In this document: piece after piece, positions 32,701-45,573 of the stretch
Layout of the letters: each line of letters starts with the position of its first letter
How positions within the stretch are numbered: the first letter of the stretch is position 1
DNA from: Haematococcus lacustris
Taxonomy: Eukaryota; Chlorophyta; Chlorophyceae; Chlamydomonadales; Haematococcaceae
Length of the DNA: 64,000 nucleotides
Assembly: GCA_030144725.1 (NCBI GenBank)
Contig: JASKMD010000008.1
Coordinates: 17,323,830 to 17,387,829, forward strand
Direction of reading: 5' to 3'
Position numbers and translations under genes: made by a program
The notes under the pieces: model-generated
What the model saw: only the letters and a program-made list of their open reading frames with translations
Told to the model about the DNA's origin: nothing
Databases searched by the model: none

Positions 32701-35700
32701 ACACCACACCACACCACACCACACCACACCACACCACACCACACCACACCACACCACACCACACCACACCACACCACACCACACCACACCACACCACACC
32801 ACACCACACCACACCACACCACACCACACCACACCACACCACACCACACCACACCACACCACACCACACCACACCACACCACACCACACCACACCACACC
32901 ACACCACACCACACCACACCACACCACACCACACCACACCACACCACACCACACCACACCACACCACACCACACCACACCACACCACACCACACCACACC
33001 ACACCACACCACACCACACCACACCACACCACACCACACCACACCACACCACACCACACCACACCACACCACACCACACCACACCACACCACACCACACC
33101 ACACCACACCACACCACACCACACCATGGTGACACCACACCACACCACACCACACCACACCACACCACACCACACCACACCACACCACACCACACCACAC
33201 CACACCACACCACACCACACCACACCACACCACACCACACCACACCACACCACACCACACCACACCACACCACACCACACCACACCACACCACACCACAC
33301 CACACCACACCACACCACACCACACCACACCACACCACACCACACCACACCACACCACACCACACCACACCACACCACACCACACCACACCACACCACAC
33401 CACACCACACCACACCACACCACACCACACCACACCACACCACACCACACCACACCACACCACACCACACCACACCACACCACACCACACCACACCACAC
33501 CACACCACACCACACCACACCACACCACACCACACCACACCACACCACACCACACCACACCACACCACACCACACCACACCACACCACACCACACCACAC
33601 CACACCACACCACACCACACCACACCACACCACACCACACCACACCACACCACACCACACCACACCACACCACACCACACCACACCACACCACACCACAC
33701 CACACCACACCACACCACACCACACCACACCACACCACACCACACCACACCACACCACACCACACCACACCACACCACACCACACCACACCACACCACAC
33801 CACACCACACCACACCACACCACACCACACCACACCACACCACACCACACCACACCACACCACACCACACCACACCACACCACACCACACCACACCACAC
33901 CACACCACACCACACCACACCACACCACACCACACCACACCACACCACACCACACCACACCACACCACACCACACCACACCACACCACACCACACCACAC
34001 CACACCACACCACACCACACCACACCACACCACACCACACCACACCACACCACACCACACCACACCACACCACACCACACCACACCACACCACACCACAC
34101 CACACCACACCACACCACACCACACCACACCACACCACACCACACCACACCACACCACACCACACCACACCACACCACACCACACCACACCACACCATGG
34201 TGACACCACACCACACCACACCACACCACACCATGGTGACAACACACCACACCACACCACACCACACCACACCACACCACACCACACCACACCACACCAC
34301 ACCACACCACACCACACCACACCACACCACACCACACCACACCACACCACACCACACCACACCACACCACACCACACCACACCACACCACACCACACCAC
34401 ACCACACCACACCACACCACACCACACCACACCACACCACACCACACCACACCACACCACACCACACCACACCACACCACACCACACCACACCACACCAC
34501 ACCACACCACACCACACCACACCACACCACACCACACCACACCACACCACACCACACCACACCACACCACACCACACCACACCACACCACACCACACCAC
34601 ACCACACCACACCACACCACACCACACCACACCACACCACACCACACCACACCACACCACACCACACCACACCACACCACACCACACCACACCACACCAC
34701 ACCACACCACACCACACCACACCACACCACACCACACCACACCACACCACACCACACCACACCACACCACACCACACCACACCACACCACACCACACCAC
34801 ACCACACCACACCACACCACACCACACCACACCACACCACACCACACCACACCACACCACACCACACCACACCACACCACACCACACCACACCACACCAC
34901 ACCACACCACACCACACCACACCACACCACACCACACCACACCACACCACACCACACCACACCACACCACACCACACCACACCACACCACACCACACCAC
35001 ACCACACCACACCACACCACACCACACCACACCACACCACACCACACCACACCACACCACACCACACCACACCACACCACACCACACCACACCACACCAC
35101 ACCACACCACACCACACCACACCACACCACACCACACCACACCACACCACACCACACCACACCACACCACACCACACCACACCACACCACACCACACCAC
35201 ACCACACCACACCACACCACACCACACCACACCACACCACACCACACCACACCACACCACACCACACCACACCACACCACACCACACCACACCACACCAC
35301 ACCACACCACACCACACCACACCACACCACACCACACCACACCACACCACACCACACCACACCACACCACACCACACCACACCACACCACACCACACCAT
35401 GGTGACAACACACCACACCACACCACACCACACCACACCACACCACACCACACCACACCACACCACACCACACCACACCACACCACACCACACCACACCA
35501 CACCACACCACACCACACCACACCACACCACACCACACCACACCACACCACACCACACCACACCACACCACACCACACCACACCACACCACACCACACCA
35601 CACCACACCACACCACACCACACCACACCACACCACACCACACCACACCACACCACACCACACCACACCACACCACACCACACCACACCACACCACACCA

Positions 35701-36166
35701 CACCACACCACACCACACCACACCACACCACACCACACCACACCACACCACACCACACCACACCACACCACACCACACCACACCACACCACACCACACCA
35801 CACCACACCACACCACACCACACCACACCACACCACACCACACCACACCACACCACACCACACCACACCACACCACACCACACCACACCACACCACACCA
35901 CACCACACCACACCACACCACACCACACCACACCACACCACACCACACCACACCACACCACACCACACCACACCACACCACACCACACCACACCACACCA
36001 CACCACACCACACCACACCACACCACACCACACCACACCACACCACACCACACCACACCACACCACACCACACCACACCACACCACACCACACCACACCA
36101 CACCACACCACACCACACCACACCACACCACACCACACCACACCACACCACACCACACCACACCAT
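29711..36166. repeat. 6.5-kb (ACACC)n array with nine CACCATGGTGACA interruptions
   Basis: Nearly perfect pentanucleotide repeat, free of G on the plus strand except at nine interruptions whose CATGG starts at 30256, 30287, 30488, 30639, 33125, 34196, 34232, 35398 and 36164. Every interruption is the same palindrome CACCATGGTG followed by ACA. All six frames stay open for thousands of bases, so the very long Thr/His/Pro and Val/Trp/Cys frames are meaningless. True length may differ from the assembly. Confidence 0.98.
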
Positions 36167-36356
36167 GGTGACAACACAACATCGCAAGAACCTCCTCTTA
36201 GGTGCTCCCGCTATCATTCACCCACCACACTACCATTGACTCTCACCTACCACTCCTATGCCATGCCGCACAACAAGCACGGGCTGACAACCAACCAAGT
36301 GCTCAGCTATCCCTTGTGACAGGGATGGGACGGGTCATTGTGGTGTGTGGCCTTGG
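36167..36356. other. Unique spacer, no gene
   Basis: 190 bp between the ACACC array and the broken copia-2-like fragment. Nothing recognised. Confidence 0.6.
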
Positions 36357-36841
36357 CATCTGCAGCTGCGACTGTCGTGCGATGGAGACTTGCACGAATT
36401 CGGCTGCTAGCTGTTCCCAGGCTTCTTGGGCTGTTGCAGCTGCGCCGACTGCACCGGCATGCTGATCGCCGACATAACGCAGAATAATACCGCGGGCTTT
36501 GAGATTGGCAATGGTGTCAGCTGCGACTCTGGCGCGCTGAGAAGCATGAGCGGCATGTTGCGCTGGGGTAGCATCGTTGGCAAGGGTTGGAGGTGCAGTG
36601 GCGAGACCATTCTCTACCACATAGTAAACCCCAGCCTCTTCCATCAATCCCCGCAGCCTGATAACCTAGATGGCATAGTTGTCCTTGTCTAGGACTGGAA
36701 TGATGGCACCGCTACTGACGCTGGTGCTAGAGCTGGCCGACATAGTAGTGCGGCAGCGATTGACCCTGAAGCAACTTACGTGTTGCACGTCGTGGTGTCT
36801 TTAGATCCACGCACAGCAGTTGTGCTGTGGGCCCATAACCC
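36357..36841 (-). pseudogene. Copia-2 5' fragment (gag start, leader, primer site)
   Basis: Nearly identical by eye to 49463-49946 (I saw two substitutions). Contains gag from ATG at 36743, a UAG at 36666-36668 in a NYAI-stop-VIRLRG context, and gag up to a break at 36357. The half-tRNA primer site (GTGGGCCCATAACCC) abuts the LTR at 36842. This makes the LTR at 36842-37090 serve simultaneously as 3' LTR of copia-2 and 5' LTR of this fragment. Confidence 0.9.
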
Positions 36842-37090
36842 TGTAGAAGAGCGTGGGACAGACGAGACACCAGACGAGGGTTGTTACAGCGAGAGCCTTC
36901 TAGCATAGATCTGCAGTATGCTCTCATACCTGTAGAAGAGCGTGGGACAGACGAGACACCAGACGAGGGTGCCTACGAATGCATGTCACCACGCTAAATA
37001 CTAACTGTCACTCGGAGTCACTCAGTAGCTGGACAGCTGGACCTATCACCGGTGCAAGATACGATCTGCACCGGGGCATCATCTACAACA
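36842..37090 (-). repeat. Copia-2 LTR shared by two internal regions
   Basis: 249 bp with TGTAGAAG...CTACAACA ends. The terminal 40 bp recur at 36931 (offset 89). It is bordered on the right by a polypurine tract and on the left by a primer site. Confidence 0.95.
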
Positions 37091-37259
37091 CTCCCACTCA
37101 GATGTACAGCTGCTGGGTAAGCAACAACTTCAACTTGTAATGACGCTAGCTGTTTCAGGCATGCGGGCCTGTGCCAATTACCCAACACCTCAACCCAGTC
37201 CATGCTTATAGCAGGCTGGGTACAGACAGACTGTTTCAGGCACATATGCCTGTGTCTGT

Positions 37260-40200
37260 CTACATGCAGCTGATCCCACAGCCCTCCTTGGCATACCCAA
37301 GCTTCACAGCTGCCAGAGGCTTTGTCATGACATCTGCTGCCATCTCGGATGTGCTGCAGTAGGTGAACATGACCTCCCCCCGAGCTGCTCTCTCCCTAGC
37401 AAAGTGATGGTGAACGCTGATGTGCTTAGATCGTGCTGAGGCCATGGGGTTGTTCAACAGTTGCAGTGCAGCCTGGTTGTCACACATGATGTTAACACAT
37501 GAGCCAGGCAGGCCTAGATCCTGCATGAGCTTCCTTAGCCACACTGCCTCCTTCACTGCTCCTGATGCTGCCATGTATTCAGCCTCTGCAGTGGACATGG
37601 CTACTGTGGGCTGCAGCCTGCTTGACCAGGAGATGGCTGCGCCGTGCAGGGTGAACACATACCCAGTGGTGTTGCGTGCAGTGTCTTTGTCTCCTGCATA
37701 GTCAGCATCACAGTAACCTTGCAGGCTGTCATTGCCCCCAAAGACCAGCCCCTGGCTGGCTGTCCCCTTGAGGTAGCTGAGCACTGCCTTGGCTGCTGCC
37801 CAGTGTTGCTGTGTGGGGGCAGCCATGTGCCGTGCCAGTGCTCCCACTGCGTAGGCAATATCAGGCCTTGTGCAGCAGGATAGGTAAAGCAGGCTACCTA
37901 CCAGGGCACTGTAGCTATGGTGCGCAGTGTCCAAGGCATCACCCTCTTTAACTAGCTTGGTGCCTGGTGCCATGGGAACTGCCTTGCTGTGTGCCTCAGT
38001 CATGCTGTAGGTGCTAAGAAGCTCTTTGAAGTACTGCTGCTGATCAAGCTGCAGTGTGCCCTGAGCCCTGTCCCTGCTGATCTGCATGCCCAAAAACCAC
38101 CTCGTCTGTCCCAGGTCTTTGATGCCAAACACAGAGGACAGGCGCTGCTTCACATAGTCCAGGCTCTCAAGGTCACCCTTTTCTGTGCACAGCAGGCAGT
38201 CATCTACATACACCAGCAGGTACACAGTGCCAGCAGGACGAGACAGCATGAAGAGTGCTGGATCAGACTCAGAAGCACAGAACCCCATGCCTTCAAGCTC
38301 CTGCTTCAGCTTAGCATGCCATGCACGAGGTGCCTGCCTGAGACCATACAGAGCCTTTTGCAGCCTGCATACAGTGTTAGGGCTGCCCTCTTCAAACCCC
38401 TCAGGCTGCTGGACGTGAATGACCTCGTCAGGCTGCAGCATGCCATTCAGGAAAGCAGCCTCAACATCAATCTGGTGCACCTCCATGTCCCGTGCAGCTG
38501 CCAGAGCTAGCAGGGCGCGCAGAGTGGTGTGCTTGCTCACAGGTGCATACACATCTCCCACATCCACACCTGAGACTTGCATGAAGCCCTTTGCCACTAG
38601 TCGGGCTTTGAACTTCTCAATTGCTCCTGTGGCATCACGCTTAATCTTCAGCACCCACTTAGTAGGCAGCACACGAGCACCGGATGGCCTTTCAACCAGA
38701 GTCCATGTGCCATTAGCATGTAGGGAAGCAAGCTCAGAGTGCATGGCCTCACGCCAGTACTCAGCGTGCGGCCCTGACAGGGCCTCAAGGACAGTAGGTG
38801 TGTCACTGGATGATGTGTCGCTGACAGTCATGGATCCCAGCTCAGGCTGCCTGATCCTGATTGGTGGTTGCCGTAACCTGGCAGGGTTGCGCCGAGGCCC
38901 TGGTGCATCAGGCATTCTTGAGGCAGCAGGCAAAGGTACCTCAGGGGCAGGAGCTGGGTCAGGGGCAGGTGCAGATGGTGAGACAGCAGGTCCTGCAGCT
39001 GCCAGTGGGATAGGCCGGAAGCCAGGGAACCTAAACCTGCCAATGCCTGGAAACTGGGTCATACCAGCTGGACCTTTGTTGAAGCTCCCACCGTCCCCGG
39101 GTACCGTGGGTGGCATGCCAGGTGCATATCCGCTTCCCCCCCAGTAGCTGTTGCTCCCACTGCCTATAGCAGCGGAAGAGCTGGTGCTGCTGCTTGCCTC
39201 CCCCCCAGCAGCTCTTGCGCTGTGTCTGCTGGGGGAGGGACTGCTTTGGCCCGACAGCTGAGGCTGTTGCAGCTGTTGCTGCGACGCTGGCTGCGGGGAT
39301 TGCGGCTGTTGCTGCTGCAAAGGCTGCCGCTGTGGAGAGGCAGGCGACTGTGGAGATTGAGGAGAAGGAGTTGAGGGAGTTTGGGGGGAAAGCGGAGCCG
39401 AAGGCGGAGGTGTTGGGGCAGGTAGAGGTATAGGTAGAGGTGATAGAGATGACGGGGAGGGAGGTGGGGGTGCAGGTGCTGGGGCAGGCACGCTGGCTAC
39501 AGGGGACTGCACAGGTAGCTGCATGCTGCGGTGGTGATCTAGCACAGCTGTCTCATCAATCTGCACGTCCTTGCTGATAACCAGCCTGCCATTCACCCAC
39601 AGCTTGTAGGCTTTGCTGCCAACAGCGTAGCCCAGGAAGATGCCCTTGACTGCCTTTGGCTGGAGCTTGTTGCGATTGGGTTGTGTGACATACACCCACG
39701 CTGTTGCTCCAAAGACACGCAGGGCAGAGAGGTTAGGTTTGCGACGATAGAAGGCCTCCCAAGGCGTCACGGGCTGCCCTGTGATAGGCAGCAGGTTTCT
39801 CACATAGTTGGCCTTCAGAGCAGCATCAACCCAGAAACCAGGGGGCAACTGAGCTGACAGTAGCATGCTGCGTGTGGCCTGCATGATGGTCCTGTTGAGA
39901 CGCTCAGCCTTGCCGTTCTGCTCAGGGCAGTAGGGAGCAGAGAACTGCTGTTGGATGCCTTTGCTGCTGCACCAGTCTCTTAAGGTCTTGTTGCTGTACT
40001 CTGAGCCGTTATCTGACCTGATTGCCTTGCAGCGATGCCCTGACTGTGTCTCAAGCTCAGTAATGACACGCTGAACGGCTGCTGGCACCAGGTCCTTGCT
40101 GGGAAGCAACTGAATGACAGACAGCCCAGTGTGCTCAACGAGGAAAGTGGCAATGTAACGGCTGCCATCTCTGCCAACATGAGGCATTGGGCCGCATACG

Positions 40201-41359
40201 TCCATGTGAACGAGGCCCAGGGCAGCTGTTACAGGTTGAGCATTGGTGGAAAGGTCGAAGTGAACACGGCGGTGCTGTTTGCCCATAGCACAGCCAGGAC
40301 ATATGGCAGAGCTGCAGGCTGCCTCAGCGAAAGCTTCCCGCTTGACTGGGACTCCCTGCACCATCCCCTCCCGCTGCATGCGAGTGAGAACAGAGAAAGA
40401 GGCATGCCCACAGCGCTGATGCCACACCTGAGGGTCAAGCTCGTTTGGCTGCATGTGAAGCGCATGGGGAAGAGGATTGTAGATGTTGTCAGGTTCGTAC
40501 AGGTGGGTGTCATCCTCTTGATCGCCATATCCCATGACTCGGCGACCCTCTGCCACGGCCCTGATGTGCCAGAGGTAGACCCCAGGAGGGGCCTTCCTGA
40601 TAGTCATCTGCCACTCAGGTGGGTTGCCTCGGCCAATCATGTCACAGTTGTCACCGTGGAAGTGGAGTGTCACACCAGCACGAGTGAGCTCAGAGACAGA
40701 GAGATAGCAGTAGGCAGCTGCTGGCGCATGGAGCACACCTGATACTGCCCACTGCTCCCCCGCAGAGTTGGTGAGAAAAGTGGTGCCCTCACCCACGACA
40801 TCGATGGAAGACCCTGTGCCACCCAGCTGTAGCTGGATCGGGGAATCAAAGGCGTGGTAGTCAGTGAGGCATGAGCGCCACGGCATGATGTGCCGGTTGG
40901 CACCTGAGTCAATGACCCAGCGTGGCATCCTGGCGTAGAAGTCCAAGAACTCCTCATCAGTCAGGTTTTCAGGGACCAGGTGCCCTGGGACAGGAGTGGC
41001 AACTGGCTCAGTACGCGACAGCATAGGGAAGCGGTTTGTCCTGACCATGAACAGGACATTAGCCTGCTCAGTGTCTGACTGCTGCTGCATGCTGCTGCCA
41101 GCTGAGTCTGCGCTCCTGCCGCCTGCACCATCCCCCCTGCCCCTGCTGGGGCTGTTGCCTCGAGGCCTGTTGGGGCTTAGCTGAGCCTGGGCTAGGCTGG
41201 GGCTAGCAGGTCTGGCGAAGCTCCCATGGTCGCGTGCAAATCTGCGGCACTCAGACAGAACGTGGCCAGGGTAGTTGCAGTACTGACAGACAGGTCGAGA
41301 GGATCTGCCTTGCTGCTGAGAGGAGACTGGCTTGGAGGCAGTAGGAATGACCCCCCCCC
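37260..41359 (-). CDS. pol: Copia-2 gag C-terminus and pol
   Basis: Open from the C10 homopolymer (41351-41360) to the stop at 37260. In order: CCHC zinc knuckle (CQYCNYPGHVLSEC, near 41250-41290), protease WVIDSGANRHIMPW, integrase zinc finger (WHQRCGHASF, CPGCAMGKQH), integrase core (HMDVCGPM, IRSDNGSEY, PEQNGKAERLNRT), RT (IDVEAAFLNG, YVDDCLLC) and RNase H (CDADYAGDKDTARNTTGY, STAEAEYMAA, ending AADVMTKPL). All catalytic residues I can check are present. The upstream gag frame reaches the C10 run one base out of phase, so an indel in the homopolymer (biological or sequencing) breaks gag from pol. Confidence 0.93.
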
Positions 41360-41360
41360 C

Positions 41361-41701
41361 GCCCGGCTGTGTAGCCCCCCCTGAGAACCCCCCTTGCAGG
41401 GGAACTGCCCCTGCCCCTGTACCCAGGCGGCTGACCCCTACCCCTGGAGTAGGTGAAGGAAGAGCTCCAGAGGGTGGAGGCAGGCTGAGTGGATTGAGAG
41501 GATTGGGTGGACTGCTCCTGTAGGTAGTCAGCTTCAGACTGCAGGAGGACTTTCTTTACCACATCAAGGTCAGCGTTCCCAACAGTCAGCTGGTACCTGA
41601 GCAGCTGGATGGCAATCTTGAACTCAGAAGGCATGGCATTGAGGACGGCCAGCATAAGGGAGTGATCAGTGGGAGGACAGCCAGCTGAGGTGAGCTCATC
41701 A
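41361..41701 (-). pseudogene. Copia-2 gag, middle part
   Basis: Minus-strand gag continuing from the part at 49389: DELTSAGCPPTDHSLMLAVL and later SEADYLQEQ, then an Arg/Gly-rich stretch to the homopolymer frameshift. Its upstream end is cut by the CACTA-like insertion at 41702. Confidence 0.88.
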
Positions 41702-41849
41702 CACTCGTGTAAAAGATGCCACTATTGGTGCCACCTAAGGGTGCTTTTTTTAGCTGGCTGGCTTCTATTGTCCATTTGCAAGCCAACGCACTTGAAAAAA
41801 AAAATCAAATCTTAGTGGTTGATGAGATACCGTGTGCCTGTCATTCAGT

Positions 41850-42150
41850 GCTGAATGCCTAGGCTTAGTGCTTATCAGTACTTACTGCTTGTCACTACTG
41901 ACTGCTTATCAGTACTGAATACTTGTCAGTACTGACTGCTTGTCAGTACTGAATACTTGTCAGTACTGAATGACCATAATTTATGACAACTGGCTTGTCA
42001 CTACTGACTGCCTGTCAGCACTGAATACCGTTCAGTGATGAATGAGCGTCACTTCCGACGAATGGACTGTCAGTACTGACAGTTATTCAGTACTGACAGT
42101 TGGTAACTTATCAATAATGTCTGTCAGTACTGAAAGCCTGTCATGTATTA
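41850..42150. repeat. Subterminal TCAGTACTGA repeats, element 1
   Basis: About 15 dispersed copies of TCAGTACTGA or one-base variants, 15-30 bp apart, in the manner of CACTA subterminal repeats that bind the element's own regulatory protein. Confidence 0.85.
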
Positions 42151-42159
42151 CTGTATGTC

Positions 42160-42356
42160 TGTGGGGCTAGGGTTAGGGCTAGGGTTAGGGCTTGGGCTAG
42201 GGCTAGGGCTAGGGCTAGGGCTAGAGCTAGGGCTAGATTAGGGTTAGGGCTAGGGCTAGGGTTAGGGATAGGCATGGACGTGGGGATGAGGTTGGGTTAG
42301 GGTTGGGGTTAGGGCTAGGGCTAGGGCTACGGCTAGGGCTAAGGCTAGAGTCGGAG
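42160..42356 (+). repeat. TTAGGG/CTAGGG telomere-like block, element 1
   Basis: About 30 units of (T/C)TAGGG with variants, 3' of the transposase-like fragment. The same block occurs in element 2. Confidence 0.9.
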
Positions 42357-42459
42357 CTATGGATCTGGGAGAATTGATAACATCAGCGATTACATTTGCC
42401 TCACCATTGCTATCACCGGCAATACAGGTAAGGCATGCAAACAATTGTCGTGCAGTGTT

Positions 42460-42650
42460 TCAGCTGTGGCTGCTGTATGGGACAAAATACATATCACCCT
42501 GACCCTCCTTGTGTGGGAATGCAGACATAAATAAGTTGTTGAATTGCTCTCCATTGACTGCATACCGAGAGTCAGGGCCAACACCTCCATACAAGGTGCT
42601 CTTCCTTCTGCCCACATGGCTTTGGCGTGGAACTTGCGCTTCTTGGGTGG
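42460..42650 (-). pseudogene. Transposase-like gene, 3' remnant
   Basis: Encodes VPRQSHVGRRKSTLYGGVG, YAVNGEQFNNLFMSAFPHKE and MYFVPYSSHS-stop, nearly identical to the C-terminus of the gene at 56788-58479. The TCAGCACTGACA array replaces everything upstream of 42650. Confidence 0.9.
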
Positions 42651-43515
42651 TCAAAATATCAGCACTGACAACCTGACAGCACTGACAACCTGTCAGCACT
42701 GGCAAATTATCAGCACTGATAACCTGACAGCACTGTAAACCTGTCAGCACTGACAAGTTATCAGCACTGACAACCTGTCAGCACTATAAGCCTGTCAGCA
42801 ATGACAACTTGACAGCACTGTAAACCTGTCAGCACTGACAACCTGACAGCACTGTAAACCTGTCAGCACTGACAAATTATCAGCACTGACAACCTGACAG
42901 CACTGTAAACCTGTCAGCACTGTAAACCTGTCAGCATTGACAAATTATAAGCACTGACAACCTGTCAGCACTGACAAATTATCAGCACTGACAACCGGAC
43001 AGCACTGTAAACCTGTCAGCACTGACAAATTATCAGCACTGACAACCTGTCAGCACTGACAAATTATCAGCACTGACAACCTGACAGCACTGTGAACCTT
43101 TCAGCACTGACAAATTGTCAGCACTGACAACCTGTCAGCACTGACAAATTATCAGCACTGACAACCTGACAGCACTGTAAACCTGTCAGCACTGTCAAAT
43201 TATCAGCACTGACAACCTGACAGCACTGTAAACCTGTCAGCACTGACAAATTGTCAGCACTGACAACCTGTCAGCACTGACAAATTATCAGCACTGACAA
43301 CCTGTCAGCACTGACAAATTATCAGCACTGACAACCTGTCAGCACTATAAACCTGTCAGCACTGACAAGTTATCAGCACTGACAACCTGTCAGCACTATA
43401 AGCCTTTCAGCACTGACAACTTGACAGCACTGTAAACCTGACATCACTGTAGTTTATCAGCACTGACAACCTGCCAGCACTGTAAACCTGTCAGCACTGA
43501 CAACAATCAGCACGG
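42650..43515. repeat. TCAGCACTGACAA array, element 1 left
   Basis: Units of about 18 bp (CTGTCAGCACTGACAAAT and variants). Starts abruptly inside the transposase-like reading frame. Confidence 0.95.
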
Positions 43516-43544
43516 ACACCTAGCAACATTGACACTCAGGTACA

Positions 43545-44055
43545 GCAGGGGGGGGCAGCAGGGGGGCAGGGGGCAGGGGGTAGGGGGCAAGGGGCAGGGG
43601 GCAGGGGGGCCAGGGGGCAGCAGGGGGGCAGCAGGGGGGGCAGCATCAGCAGCAGCAAGGGGGGCAGCAGGGGGGCAGCAGGGGGCAGGGGGGCAGGGGG
43701 GCAGCAGGGGGGCAGCAGGGGGGGCAGCATCAGCAGGGGGGCAGCAGGGGGGGCAGCAGGGGGGGCAGCATCAGCAGCAGCAAGGGGGGCAGCAGCAACA
43801 GCAGCAGGGGGGGTAGCAGCAGCAGCAGCAGGGGTGCAGCAGCAGCAGCAGGGGGGGCAGCAGTTACAGCAGCAGCTAATTACATGTGCATGTACATGGG
43901 CAGGGGGCAGAAGCAGCAGGGGGGCATCAGGAGCAAGGGGGCAGCAGCAGGGGGGCAGGGGGGCAGAAACAGCAGGGGGGCAGGGGGCAAGGGGGCAATA
44001 AGAAGCAGTAGCAGCAGTAGGGGGGCAGGGGGACTGCAGCAGCAGGGGGGCGCGC
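43545..44055. repeat. CAGCAGGGGGG G-rich minisatellite
   Basis: Irregular runs of 5-7 G separated by CAGCAG or CA. Strong G-quadruplex potential on the plus strand. Frames across it are artefacts. Confidence 0.9.
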
Positions 44056-45388
44056 TATGTTGCACGGTTCATGCCCCTACTACATGCCAACAACAGCAAC
44101 ATCTCTCACCACACAGCGACCGACTTGCTAAGGCTACGGTGCATTGACAACATTGTGGTGTGTGGATGGGCATGGCTGGCGGTGTGGTGTGCAACCTGTC
44201 AGCACTGTCAAATCAGGTTGCAGTTACTGGATGGGGCCTGATGCAGGAAGATGGGAATTGCAGTGACAAGGTTTGAGGTGGTGGTTCGGGCCACCTTTGC
44301 AGGCTGGGTAGGGCGGTGGTCGGGGCGGTGGGAGGAGCGGGAGCGGATCCGGGGGCGGGGGCGGCGATGGGGGAAGCGTGTCGATGAACTGGGAGGGGGT
44401 GGTTGTATAAGGGAAAGGAAAGGGGTGGGGGATGGGAGGAAGGAAAGGAGGGGGGGGAAGGTGGGGTACTAGGAGTTACCGTCAGACCTGCAGCAAGAAG
44501 GGCATTCACCTTGCAAGCTAGCTTCCTGGCAGTCACAAATCGCATGCCTATGGCAATTACTAAGGGCGGCGGAGGGAGTATGACATGGTTCATTGTAGTT
44601 GCTCCAGCTGCCTCCTACTGCATGCAATCAACGGGCAGCTACAGATGAGCAACCACGGTAACAAGAGGCAACGGTTAGGAGGCAATGGCTGACAAGAAGG
44701 CAGGCAGGTAGGGGGCTAACCACTCACCGGAGCAAATGAGGGGGGGGGTAGTTATGGAATGTGGAGCAGGATTGTGCGATAGGGAAGGCGGGGAGGGGGA
44801 GGCTCGAGGCTCAAGGCGGGAAGGCGGGGAGGAGATGGATGGGGGAGTGGTGCCCATTAAATCTGCGACCAAGGCGCATGCACATGAGGTAGGAGATCAG
44901 GCTAGGAAATTACTGTAGCCACCAGTAGCCACTCACTAGCAAAAAGGAGGAAGGGTGCGAAAGGCAGAGGGGGTGTGTTTGGAAGATGTCTCGCATGAGC
45001 GAAAGGGCAGTGGGGGTGAGTTGGGGAAGGGTAAGAAGGCAAGGGCACATGGCTTCGATGTCAGGGGGAAGGCGAGGGAGAGGGAGGAAGTAGGGTAGGA
45101 GGGTAGGGTCGGAGGGTGGGGGGTGGGGGGTGGGGGGAAGGGAAGGGAGAGGGGGTAAGGGTACTAGGTGAGATCGTCGGACCTGTAGAAAACACAAGGC
45201 ATACTAGCAGTAAGGCAGGGTAATGAGAGACACTAAGAGATAGTGGGCTAGCTACTCAATCCTTACCTGTAGCCATCAGTAGCCACTCACTGGAAGGAAG
45301 GAAGCAAGAAGTGAGCGAGGGAGTTGGTGATGGTGGTGCCAGGGTCGATTGGGGGCTCTGGCTGTTGGGTAGAGGAGGGAGGAAGTGG
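44056..45388. other. Unclassified interior of element 1
   Basis: Purine-rich, with three loosely repeated blocks (GTAGCCACCAGTAGCCACTCAC-like phrases near 44915 and 45270). No splice-consistent coding region recognised. Confidence 0.4.
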
Positions 45389-45573
45389 GGGGGGGGGAGG
45401 GAGGGAGGGAGGGAGGGAGGGAGGGAGGGAGGGAGGGAGGGAGGGAGGGAGGGAGGGAGGGAGGGAGGGAGGGAGGGAGGGAGGGAGGGAGGGAGGGAGG
45501 GAGGGAGGGAGGGAGGGAGGGAGGGAGGGAGGGAGGGAGGGAGGGAGGGAGGGAGGGAGGGAGGGAGGGAGGG
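45389..45573. repeat. (GGGA)n microsatellite
   Basis: About 46 nearly perfect GGGA units. Confidence 0.97.

Noticed and set aside
29501..36319. Several frames of 300-2,238 codons on both strands (HHTTP and VVWCG repeats)
   Set aside because: A 5-bp repeat without stops is open in every frame; no splice or composition evidence for a protein.
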